Below, one piece after another: positions 1 to 9,388 of a DNA stretch of 64,000 nucleotides. Position 1 is the first letter of the stretch. Every line of letters starts with the position of its first letter. This DNA is from Lyophyllum atratum. Taxonomy: Eukaryota; Basidiomycota; Agaricomycetes; Agaricales; Lyophyllaceae. Both the position numbers and the translations under genes were made by a program. The notes below the pieces were generated by a model. The model had not been told where the DNA came from. It made no database searches and saw nothing but the letters and a program-made list of their open reading frames with translations. The stretch is taken from assembly GCA_014905825.1 (NCBI GenBank), contig JACGCN010000002.1, positions 682,001-746,000 of the forward strand. Direction: 5' to 3'.

Positions 1-1354
1 AGCACGATAGGGTGGTGCTGAATGGGCGCTTCGTGCAGTGTCGAATGCCTGACCACCTGGCCGAAATCTGACGGGGGACCCAAACAAGTGAGAGGGCGAG
101 TTTGCATAAGTGCTGTCTGGGAGGGCAACGAGAACTCGTCTTGCGAATAGACCGAAGATATGGAGAACTGGGAGTCAGAGTATGTTCCAAAGACCGTACA
201 GGCCCGGTGGGCACATTGATAAAGCCAAGCGCGCTGCTAGTATGTGCTGAGCGGCGCGAAGTCAAATCAGGCTTGTTGCGGCTAGTAGGAATGGAAGATC
301 TGAAGGGGAAGGCACACAGTTGAGAAACTTCATCGAGAGGTCGCTTTGCGCCAATTTCGGATGGTAAGTTGGGACGCTCGTTGACGGCTACATGTAATGA
401 CTGCGTGTATATCGCGTGCCTCTTCACTGAGTCCTTCTTCACTAGATTCCGGCGATCGTGCTGTATGGGAGTATCAGCGTTGGTAGCAAGCGCAGCTCCG
501 AAACAGCGGTGGTGGTCAGCAGATAGTGTGTTGGTCCGTTTGCGGCAGGTAACTTGAGATAGAGGGGTGGTGTCCGAGTCTGGATCTAGGTCTGACTTGG
601 TGCGTAGGTTTCCAAGGCTAGGCGATTTGAAGTGGAGTGTTTGGCGGCCGGAGTAGGTTTTAGCCTCGAGATTAGAGCTCTGTGTAGGTTCATTTTGTTG
701 TCTGTTGGTTTCTGCCAGGGGCTGATCACCCAGCGAGCGTAACGGTAGAGTGCTGTGATTCGCAGAGTCCAGTGTAGTATGGTGGCTGCGAGGCATTTTC
801 GCAAGAAGTTCAGATGGAGAATAATCTGCAGAGGGAACGTTCTTGTTACTCTCCAAAGGTTTTCTAAAACGTTCCGGGGTGGCGGTCTTCAGGTAGCTTT
901 CAGCAGAGGGAGCGGTATTTTCATCAGTGCGGAGTCTTTTCCAGGACTGACGATTCGAACGCGCTGCTCCAGGAGATCTAGTAGGCATTCCAGTAGCAAA
1001 TTTTGAATCCCTCGGGGGCATTTGATCGTTGGATGAATAATGCCCAGCATCGCGAAGTGAAACGACTTGAAACCGGTGGGGTCCATTTTTATCTCGTATG
1101 GCGACCCTAGTCTTCATCTTCAACCGCTCAGCACTGTCAAGTTTGATAGGGGAGGTTTTTGTGCTAGGCGTTTCTGTGACTTGTGCAGAAGATAACTGAA
1201 GCAAGGAGGGTAGGCGAGGGAGCGGTCCGCCTGTCTGACTTCGTTCGCGCATCGCAGTAAGAAGAGCATCGCCAAACTCGGGCGACACAGTCCAGTTGTT
1301 GCGAGCCTCCGCTGGCTTTGGGGAAGGAGTGGAACGAAAAGTGTAAGTCGACAT
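1..1354 (-). CDS. Hypothetical protein, 3'-truncated by window edge
   Basis: A minus-strand reading frame opens at an ATG at 1354 and runs without a stop for 451 codons to the window edge, so the C-terminus is missing. No intron is needed. The product is polar, rich in Ser, Thr, Pro, Arg and Asn, with few hydrophobic stretches and no signal peptide or membrane segment, so it is probably largely disordered. Near the N-terminus there is a short conserved-looking piece (NNWTVSPEFGDALL). I recognise no family. Frames of this length are unlikely by chance in this composition, and other frames of the interval carry only short shadows. The gene is divergent from the plus-strand gene starting at 1643, with about 290 bp between them. 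Function unknown. Confidence 0.6.
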   Translation of the reverse strand, partial: MSTYTFRSTPSPKPAEARNNWTVSPEFGDALLTAMRERSQTGGPLPRLPSLLQLSSAQVTETPSTKTSPIKLDSAERLKMKTRVAIRDKNGPHRFQVVSLRDAGHYSSNDQMPPRDSKFATGMPTRSPGAARSNRQSWKRLRTDENTAPSAESYLKTATPERFRKPLESNKNVPSADYSPSELLAKMPRSHHTTLDSANHSTLPLRSLGDQPLAETNRQQNEPTQSSNLEAKTYSGRQTLHFKSPSLGNLRTKSDLDPDSDTTPLSQVTCRKRTNTLSADHHRCFGAALATNADTPIQHDRRNLVKKDSVKRHAIYTQSLHVAVNERPNLPSEIGAKRPLDEVSQLCAFPFRSSIPTSRNKPDLTSRRSAHTSSALGFINVPTGPVRSLEHTLTPSSPYLRSIRKTSSRCPPRQHLCKLALSLVWVPRQISARWSGIRHCTKRPFSTTLSC

Positions 1355-1642
1355 AGGATAGTGTTTGAAGCAGAGAGGCACCACAATCAGTCTATGGATG
1401 AGTTTTGCCATGTTTGGAGGCCTTGAATCCCCTGCAACTGACCATCATCGTGCCAGTCAGTCTATACATTTACACAGCCTAGTGCGGATCTTTGCGTGTC
1501 CTCTGTTTGACCGATACGGTATGAGCTATCTTCCAAATGTAACAATTTACTGCGTATCGGGACCTGAAGAAGTATATATCTTGGACTGAAAGCAGTGCCA
1601 CTGCCAGGGAACCCGGTGTAACTCTGGCTGCCCCACTTGCTC

Positions 1643-3011
1643 ATGGACGCCATATCTACCATTCGCTCTCTGTGCTCCCTGGCGACGCTTATTCTCACTT
1701 GGCTTGAGCAGACGCGGGAGAAGGAAGAAGCCCTTGTGGCAGTTTCTGGGACTGTGGCTCGTATTTCTTCAATCTTAGCTCCTTTCCAAGGCGCCACAAA
1801 CCTAGAACCAACGCTCATGGATGCCTTCATGGGACTTGGGGACATCCTCAGTCGTACGAGAGAGCACGTGGAGGCTTACAGGAAAAAGCGTCGTCGCACT
1901 TCTGTTAACGGGGTCATCAGTTTCCTTATTCCCGCTCAAATCACAAAGCTGATTAACCAAGACGAGCAACAACTAAATCACCACCTCACTGTCATTCTCT
2001 TCTCCCTGGCAACAATATCCTTTTTCCGTGATCGCTACCCAATGCCCTCGAAAAACGCGGACTGGTTTACCATCCGCTCAGTAAAAAATGAGGATGTGTT
2101 TGAATTCTGGCGGGATTACTTGGGGGCGAAAGTTAGTTTGTCACGAATGTTATGGTATCTTCTCATTCTAACGCTCCAAAGGTCTTATACGCTCCAAGTG
2201 ATAGATTCTCAGAGGCTTTGAAGCGTTGCTTTGGTGATTGGTTGAGTGACGCGGCTCGCCAGCGGCTCTCCTTACGTCTAGATGAATTCGGAGTTGGAGG
2301 TGTGGCTATATCGACGTTGGAGCGCTTCGTTGGCGAAGGTTCCCTCAAACAAGCCATTGACGAATTCAAGGCCTTTGGTGGGTACAATTTGCTGTGAATT
2401 CAATTTGGTAGACTTTTGTTGACGGATATGCAGACTCTCTACCTCTAGCAGTCGAAGCCCGCTCTGACAGCAGGCTTCCGATGCTTGTATGGGTTGACGA
2501 CGTGCCTAGCAACAATATCGAGGAAGTGAAGTTTGCAAGAGACAAGGGGGTGAACGTACTTGAGTTTACAGTCCACCGCCTTAGTCAAATTATGGATTGA
2601 AGAATCCGAAGGTAAGTGCCAACTCATAGGAGTCATTCTTACAAGATACATGATCTCCCGCTCATGCAGAAGTTTCTACGTGCGAACGACGCTGCTGGAA
2701 GCATCCGATTCATATCAGACAGTGCCAGATTCGAGATTGATGATCAACCAACAGACGCTAGCACTGGCGCCTACCTCAATCTCACAGCTGGCGAGAACGT
2801 TGCCCGTTACCTGCGGGGACACCTGTACCGAGCTCCACTTCTGATCTTCTGCGGAACAAGCATCATTCACACTCAATACGTCGAATCATACGCGTCGACA
2901 GGCTCGACATGTTACTCTGCAGTTGTCCGTGACTATATCACAGCATTGAGTAATCGCGCAGAAAACGACGATGCGTGGCGAGGATTCGACGTGGAATCTT
3001 CCACAGACTAA
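1643..3011 (+). CDS. MLKL/HeLo-like N-terminal bundle plus receiver-like C-terminal domain
   Basis: Exon 1 (1643-2131) encodes about 163 residues resembling the four-helix MLKL/HeLo-like N-terminal domain of basidiomycete NLR and cell-death proteins, including the helix LIPAQITKLINQDEQQLN. Introns of 50 nt (2132-2181) and 56 nt (2378-2433) fit the frames. The C-terminal part has LVWVDDVPSNN, then an STALVKLWI helix, IRFISD and TAGENVARYLRG, a layout like response-regulator receiver domains (acidic WVDD start, later SD-x-x-R, final Lys-less strand). There is no NB-ARC or repeat domain between the two. Two one-base frame mismatches (near 2567, and at the acceptor near 2670) interrupt the reading. 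They may be assembly errors, unusual splicing or real decay. The role is inferred only: a membrane-acting or signalling protein of fungal self/non-self response. Confidence 0.55.
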
Positions 3012-3399
3012 CTTCCTTCAAAATTGTCTGCTCAGCCATTTGACCGCCTTTCCTTACTTACCCCTTTAGAAGCAACGCAGATTCTTTCAGCTTCTTGGTG
3101 CCCATTCTTTATATCAGAAACGCTCTTCTAATGTCATGACATATGATAGAAAACGAGTTGCTAGGTGTTTGACAACCGAAGCTTTCATGTGAAAGAGGGG
3201 CTTTCAACAAGATCAGGATCGTTCGCATTCTTCTGACGAAGATACAACACAGCGTTTGTGGGAATATTCCCAGACTACCCACGACTGCCCGGGACGGGAT
3301 AAAAATGTAATGAATTGGGGCAGTACAGCGCCCTAGAAGAAATTGGAGCTTTTTGCGGACCAACAAATCTGAATTCAAATCTACGAGAGACAATTCTAG
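3012..3399. other. Intergenic, 388 bp
   Basis: This is the convergent 3' space between the receiver-domain gene and the minus-strand ADP-ribosyltransferase-like copy. I see no conserved frame, repeat or RNA here. It probably holds both polyadenylation regions. Confidence 0.4.
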
Positions 3400-4649
3400 T
3401 CAACAAACAAGGCTTGCAAACTTAGCCTGCTCGCTGTTGCATATCCGTTCGTACTGCCTAACATCGTCTATGAGGTCATAGAGTGTAGCCAGTTGTTTGC
3501 ATACTTCAGCTCTCCACATTCCGACTAGACAAGCAAATAGCTGTCTAGCCTTCTCACTCTCCTCCATGGGGAGCTGCATCGTACTCGGATGGTCGCGGTT
3601 GGTGTTTAGCATGACCAGCTCCATGACGTGGATGGGTGTCTCCCTTCCTGCAAAGGCTCTCCTCCCGCAGACAGATGAGCTGAAAGAAAGGACCTCGTAG
3701 CAAGACCTCGTCCTCGCCGACGAAGTCGGAGAGTTCGCGAATGGGAACGGCACATATAGTGGATACGACGCTCGATGGGAATCTGTCATGATAAATCTGT
3801 AGGTATCTGGGGTTGAGCTCGATGACGTGGATTCGCCACAGGAACGGATAGCGTATCGCTGTGCCGTCTGACACCAGTCGCATCAGTGCCTGCAAATTCT
3901 TTAAGGGCGACTTCTTTGTTTGTGCTCGCCGACATCATGGCTAGCGGAACCGCCCAATATCTCTCCGAGACAGGCAGCGTCGCCAGTCTCTTGAAATCCT
4001 GCAGCTGGTCTTCAGAGAAGATGACTCCGCGGTAGACCGTGCCCTGGAAATTGTGGGTTTGGCGCTCGCGGAGAGTGTAGTTGAATAGATCGATGTTGAG
4101 CAGCTCGATCAGGAATACAGCACACCGCAGCCGCCTCTCCTGTTCGGTAAGGTCGTCTGTCCGGAATGCCTGGTTGATTATTCGGAAGATCTGGTCATAT
4201 CCGGCCTTGGACGTATACAGACGGACGACGCTGAGGTTCACGTCGTTTGGGACGGTATTCAGACGTGAGTTCCAGACTTTGTAGCTGGATAAGACGGCGG
4301 GAAGGTGCTGCGGGGTTCCTGGACTTTCGTGGCTCAAGCTAGTCAGCTCGAGGATATATGAACGCAGGTCTGCCATCAGTGACGGGTAGTCATTCCAATT
4401 ATTCCGGACATATGTGATGGCCTCGCGCACAGCGTTCATGCGCGCTGCGACAGTCTGTCCGCTGTAGAACGTCTGGGAGCGGGAGGATCCGTCCTTGCCA
4501 AATTTGCAGAGGTACTGCATGGAGTTCCAGTCACCGAAGCGGTGAGCATACGCGGTCTCAGAACGATCGTGGAGAGAGCGTTGTTGTTGGTCTAGAGGTT
4601 TGGCGACGTTCATGTCGAGGTTCCAGTGGTTGCAATTTGACGAGTACAT
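3400..4649 (-). CDS. ADP-ribosyltransferase-like protein, frame-broken copy
   Basis: This is a paralogue of the plus-strand gene at 4828-6129. The first frame (4649 to about 3890) carries the N-terminal region, the Arg motif (VYRGV) and the Ser-x-Ser/Thr-type motif (MMSASTNKEVAL). The second frame (about 3895-3655) carries FLWRIHVIEL and the Glu-x-Glu motif before the last strand (GEDEVLLRG). The third (about 3650-3400) carries the C-terminal helices (LNTNRDHPST). These match R-S-E class mono-ADP-ribosyltransferases, which move ADP-ribose from NAD+ to a target. Two frame changes separate the three parts and no plausible intron explains them. Because actin in this window shows the same kind of break, I cannot tell a pseudogene from assembly error. 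There is no signal peptide. The substrate is unknown. Confidence 0.6.
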
Positions 4650-4827
4650 AGCGGTTTGAGAACGGTTGCAGCCCAGTTGGAAGGCACCAGGACGTCCATC
4701 ATGGGAACGTCAGGAACATCACAGCTGTCATTGTGTAAGTATCAGACAGTTCTTGCTTCGATCTCGAAGACAAAACAGGTACATGTTTGGCTCCTAACCT
4801 AAGCCGGAAGAGAGCCTTCTCACCACC
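4650..4827. promoter_or_regulatory. Divergent promoter between the ART-like paralogues
   Basis: About 180 bp separate the ATG of the minus copy from the open part of the plus copy. The two paralogues are head to head, so this interval (and perhaps a short unresolved first exon of the plus gene) must hold both promoters. No clear core element was identified. Confidence 0.35.
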
Positions 4828-6129
4828 TTGATCACTTCTAGACACAGCCTACGGGAACGTGCGTCAAGGTCTTCGTCATTGTTCCAACCTGATCGGCCAT
4901 CGCGAAGCAGGATCTTGGAAAGATGGCAACGTTTTCGACTGGACCCTAGTGCACCTGGAAATGCTAGCCCTGACATTTCGTCCAATCATGTGGTGCGATA
5001 TGGGGACTGGGCGCCAGTCCAAGATATTGAGGCTCCAGGAAACGGGGAGCCGTCAAGATCTATACCCTTCTATCATGGGGACGGCGTAGCAGAACGCATG
5101 GCCCTTGTTCGCGGGGCGATCGCACACGTCCGAACGAAATGGCAGGACTACCCAGCATTGATGGATGGGCTGAGGAGACTCATTCAAGAGACTTCTGCAG
5201 ATCCTCTACCTAGCGGAAATAGGGAAGCCCTTGACAAGGTCTGGTCTAGCTCAAAGGAGTGGATCGACAGAAAGGAGGAATCAAATGCTGCCCCGTTGGA
5301 TAATTACAGTGTCATCCGACTGTACACTTCAACCTTTGGGTACCAACAAGTCTTCAAGATAGCCGATAGCATCCTTCGCACGAATACTAGTATTTCGCGG
5401 CGGGAGGAGGCACTCAATTCTGCCGTCTTTCTCGTGGAGTTGTTCAACATCGACTTGTTTAACTACGTCTCTGTCACCAAAGACGCCGACAACTTCCAGG
5501 GAGTGGTATTTCGCGCGCTCCCTGCGTCGGATGAGCTGCTCCACAGCTTCAAAGACCTCGCTGCTACACCTGTCGCGGAAAGGCATTGGGCAATACCTCT
5601 GGCGATAGTATCTACCAGTAGGAATCAAGACACAGCGATGGCCTATGCAAACGAAGAAGTCGCCACACAATCTGGGCGGCATCTTTTCCTTTGGAGGATA
5701 CACGTGGTCGAATTGGAGACAGAGTTATTGCAGGTTTATCGCGATAGATTTCCTTCCAGCGTAGTGTCCACAATCTGCGCGGTTCCCATTCGGGATTTGT
5801 CCCAGTTTCCAGAGGAGGATGAGGTAGTGCTACGAGGCCCATTTTTCCAACTTATACGCATGGACGAAGAGGTGCTGGAAAGTGCGGGGAAGGTGCATGT
5901 TATGGATTCTATCATGCTGAATGTGAACCGGGATCACCCTAGCACGATGGAGCTTGGAGAAGCGGAGGGAAGGCGTGCACGAGAGCTGATTGCTTGTTTG
6001 GTCGGAATGGGAAGAGCGAAGGCGTGCAAGAGGTTGGCAGAGGAGTATGGCCTTGCGGATGACATGCAGACATATCAACAACTGTATGAGGAAGGCTCAG
6101 ATACATTGAGGAATCTCGTCAGTAATTAG
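4828..6129 (+). CDS. ADP-ribosyltransferase-like protein, intact frame
   Basis: A 430-residue open frame has the three elements of R-S-E class ADP-ribosyltransferases in order: Arg strand (GVVFRAL, about residue 230), STS motif (AIVSTSRNQDTAMAY, about 265), and an acidic Glu-x-Glu before a final strand (PEEDEVVLRGPFFQL, about 335). A helical N-terminal half (RYGDW ... FYHGDGVAERM) and a C-terminal helical tail (VNRDHPSTMEL) are shared with the neighbouring copy. No signal peptide is visible. The true start is unresolved. The first in-frame ATG (5098) lies inside the conserved region, so a short 5' exon ending before an acceptor near 4803 or 4841 is likely. The expected chemistry is transfer of ADP-ribose from NAD+. 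The target and role are unknown. Confidence 0.65.
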   Translation: MITSRHSLRERASRSSSLFQPDRPSRSRILERWQRFRLDPSAPGNASPDISSNHVVRYGDWAPVQDIEAPGNGEPSRSIPFYHGDGVAERMALVRGAIAHVRTKWQDYPALMDGLRRLIQETSADPLPSGNREALDKVWSSSKEWIDRKEESNAAPLDNYSVIRLYTSTFGYQQVFKIADSILRTNTSISRREEALNSAVFLVELFNIDLFNYVSVTKDADNFQGVVFRALPASDELLHSFKDLAATPVAERHWAIPLAIVSTSRNQDTAMAYANEEVATQSGRHLFLWRIHVVELETELLQVYRDRFPSSVVSTICAVPIRDLSQFPEEDEVVLRGPFFQLIRMDEEVLESAGKVHVMDSIMLNVNRDHPSTMELGEAEGRRARELIACLVGMGRAKACKRLAEEYGLADDMQTYQQLYEEGSDTLRNLVSN

Positions 6130-6170
6130 TGACAAAGCCAAACAAATGGTATCTGTTCTCAACGACATCC

Positions 6171-6807
6171 ATGGCCCCAGGACCTGCGCCTGATTCTCCC
6201 CGGTCCTCGCAGTCTCCAGCGCCTTCGGGTGCTCAAGGAGACCTAGAACTTGAGCTTCTCGGTCTTGCAAACGCGCTTTATAACCTTGGCACCACGGTCA
6301 TTAATGACTCGACAAAGGAGCGGGACAAGCCAGGTGGTGGCAAACAGGTTGGGCTTAGAGTGTGCGCCATATATACAATTCTCTTATTGTCATGCGCTTA
6401 CAGAGCTCGCGCTATGCAGAAATGAAGTGATCAACCACCTCGGGACGATTGATGATATGGCGCAGCACATACCGACGATGATCCCTATGCAGGTTCTTGC
6501 GGACATCGACAACTCGCGGAATCCCATGCAACTCACGAGAGAACGTCTCGAACGGGCGGCGACTGAAAACCAGTTCATGAACGGCAAAATTGCTGCGATA
6601 GACGTGCGTTAACAATTACAAGTCTTGGTATTCCGTTGATACTACGTTGTGGCGTAGTCGTATCGCAATTATCTCGATGAGGCCCTCGCCCAAAACTTCC
6701 CGGAGCTCGAGCCGTATTTCCAAGCGCGAACAGGCGGAGAGAATCAACAGGTCATGAATGGTGTCGAGATCGCTGCAGAACCCGGTACAAATGGACACAC
6801 GCCGTGA
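6171..6807 (+). CDS. MED10: Mediator complex subunit 10
   Basis: This encodes a middle-module subunit of Mediator, which links activators to RNA polymerase II. Three exons (6171-6333, 6404-6603, 6658-6807) join in frame to about 170 residues, slightly longer than usual for the family. An N-terminal Pro/Ser-rich tail precedes LELLGLANALYNLG. The diagnostic Med10 core follows: an IPMQVLADIDNSRNPMQLTR segment, then ERLERAATENQFMNGKI, then YLDEALAQNFPEL. The intron 1 donor is GTGGTG. The duplicated copy near 21.3 kb has GTAGTG at the same place, which supports this junction. The acceptor adds two bases completing a Glu codon. The start is the first ATG in frame after the stop of the preceding gene's frame. 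Confidence 0.85.
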
Positions 6808-7154
6808 AGGCTGTACTATGGATTCTGTAAGGCTCTCTACCCTGCTCCCTCTTGTCTCTCCTCTCCAGCCAGATTGCCTTGTTCCAAACGCCGTGGAACC
6901 TGAGTAGTATCGGACAATTCGGACTGTCTTGTAGTTTTAGCGGCGCAAGTAATTAGGCTGTCACCTCAGCTTTGTCATTAATAATGAAATGGAGGTCACT
7001 CGGACGCCGGTTGGATAGCAACCATTGTAGCCACATTTGGCCTTGTTCTTCCACATACCCCGATACTTGCTTTTATCCTATACGCCCACCACTATCAGCC
7101 CAACTTTATTCGCCATATTATAATAGCTGCAAAGTAACGCCGTCTTCCGCCCCG
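6808..7154. other. Intergenic, about 350 bp
   Basis: This is the space between MED10 and RIC8 on the same strand. It contains pyrimidine-rich stretches and TATA-like AT patches (ATTATAATAG near 7112) but no conserved frame. It should hold the RIC8 promoter and 5' UTR. Confidence 0.4.
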
Positions 7155-9257
7155 ATGGCAGATATCCTGCGATCGTATACCGCACTTTCGGGCTCGTCGA
7201 CGAGATCCGATGTATCTGCTGCTACTACAGTCAGTTATCGAAGGTAGGCTGAACAAGTAGCATAGATTTGGACGACCAGTTAATTCTTTTTAGCTTCACC
7301 ATTTGCAATTGATCCTTCAACTCGGACGGAATTGATAAAGTGCCTCTTACGAGATCTAAAGGCAGTGTCGAGCAGCAGTGGAACGAAAATCCTGTCGTCC
7401 AAAGGTGCGCAGCAAGCATTGATTATCCACATATCATCCGCCTGATTTCATTCAGATGCTGCCCAAGCATTACTCGCGGTCAAGACGTTGGGCAAGAACC
7501 CAGCGGGTTCAGAATACCTCGCTTCGCCCGCAAATTTATCGACTCTCCTCACGTTCTCCTCGTCATTCAAAGATGATCCTGAAGCCTCGGGTGAAGCCCT
7601 CCGGTGCATCGCAAACGCACTCCTGCTTATCGAGAAGGGTCGCAGCACATTCCTGCAGAAGGAGGTTGATGGAGGGCCCATTGCGATCTCAATGCTCGAG
7701 GTGTGTTTCATTAAGTCGTGTTCTATGAGTTCCGCTTATCTATTCTTTTGGCAGAAAACATCGCTGCCTGATCACATATTCATCCTGTGTCGCATCTTAT
7801 TCCTCTGCACGGCCTCCGGGCCATCATTTATCAAGACCATGGTCGATTCTAAGTACCACGGGCGTGCGATAGTGGAGATTATCGGCGTGAAGCTTGACTG
7901 CTCTAACGATTGCGCTGCTAGCTGGGACAAAGATGGCGCGGGAGGCAATGACAGATCTTCTCAAGCTCACGTTCAACATTCTTCTCCATTATCCTAAGAT
8001 GGTTGAATCTGAGCCTCAAACAGCCGAAGCCACAAATCCGGACGAAGAGAAAGTCCTTGGAGATTTTTGGAGTCCCAAGCTGGATGGGTGCGTATCTTTG
8101 CGGGTTCTTGGATTTTTTCTGGCTAATGATCGCCCTATCAAAATAGAATCCTACCACCACTTATTCGTACCTTCACCTCTCTTCCCCCTACTTTCCCCAG
8201 TCCTATCTCTGCGCCTCTCACCCATGTTATTCACTCACTAATCACAATACCCATCAACCCGGATCTTCGTCCTATCTGGTTTGGCACTAATAGTAGCACG
8301 TCCCCTCGTCAATCTGCGAGCAATAGTCCCAAAAACACCTCAAGATCGCAGACCCCGCAGCCCGCTGGTGCATCTAGCTCGAGCAGTCGCAGCATTTCCC
8401 CGACCCGATCGTCGCTGTCACAGACGTCCTCACAGACCTCGCCCAAACACAGCACCCTCGACCGTGCACTGTCCGTTCTCGCTGCCGGCCGGCGATCTCT
8501 CTCCCGCTCACCCCCAACTACTAATCCGCCAACGAACATTCTCCAACGCGCCTGTGATCTGCTTGACGTTGCATTCTCGCATTACTTCCCTGGCACTATC
8601 GATGTCGACGAGTCGGAGGTGCGCGAGAGGTGCAAGCAGGAGCACACCGATAATACGCTTGACGACGTGCTCTCACCCCTGGTTGTGCTGATATCGAGGT
8701 TCTGTATCGCGGATGAGGCGTCGAGGGTGCGGGTGCGTCAGTGGATTGTGCCGGATGATTTGGACCGTTCTTCTCCGTTGGAAGCGAGGGCAGATATTCT
8801 TGGACGTTGCTTGAGACTCTTGAGCAGTGTTTATCATACCCGGCTGAAGGATTCGGTTGGAGAATTGTTGTATGCGATGTGTGACTCGGATGGTATGTTA
8901 CCGTTTTGTCAGGTGTCCCCTGTTCCGTTGATGACCATTTTTCCCTAAGCATCTAATCTATCGGCTCTGGTGGGCTACGGAAACGTGGCAGGGTTTTTGT
9001 TCCATAAAGGTATTCTGAATGCCCCCCCAGCCGCGGTGAATAGTACATTCAACCCATCGACGCCAAACGCCTCTATAAATCCGATCACGGGGACCACTGC
9101 TGAGCCCCCTGCGAGCTTGGACATGTCTGATGAGGAGAAGGAACGCGAGATGGAAAAGTTGTTTGTGTTATTTGACCGCCTGGAAAGGACAGGTGCAATT
9201 CCACCCAGTCAGAACCCGATGCGAAAGGCAATTCACGATGCCAAGTTTGGGGGTTGA
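7155..9257 (+). CDS. RIC8: Ric8/synembryn G-alpha chaperone and exchange factor
   Basis: Ric8 proteins are cytosolic armadillo-fold chaperones and guanine nucleotide exchange factors for heterotrimeric G-alpha subunits. The start MADILRSYTALSG is at 7155. Recognisable family segments follow: TELIKCLLRDLKAV, ALRCIANALLLIEKG, ILCRILFLCTASGPSFI, MTDLLKLTFNIL, VREWIVPDD-like RVRQWIVPDDLDR, the hallmark VGYGNVAGFL, and the C-terminal DEEKEREMEKLFVLFDRLERTG. A long Ser/Pro-rich insert sits mid-protein (8290-8520). I see about six introns: near 7234-7293, 7397-7455, 7702-7755, 7887-7932, 8088-8146 and 8892-8949. The first junction (weak GTTATC donor) and the fourth are approximate. The product is about 540 residues, within the family's usual length. 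No frame break was needed. Confidence 0.85.
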
Positions 9258-9388
9258 GATCTATGAAGGAATATTGGACTGTACATACATTAATACCTTG
9301 TTTTTAGCATTCGAGGATAAGGAGCTTCAGTACATAATTCTGGATGAAATAATATTTGTATTACGATTCTCGTTGTGTGAAGTTTGCC

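Noticed and set aside
5329..5703. Minus-strand frame inside the ART-like gene
   Set aside because: Antisense shadow; the plus strand carries the conserved motifs and paralogue similarity.
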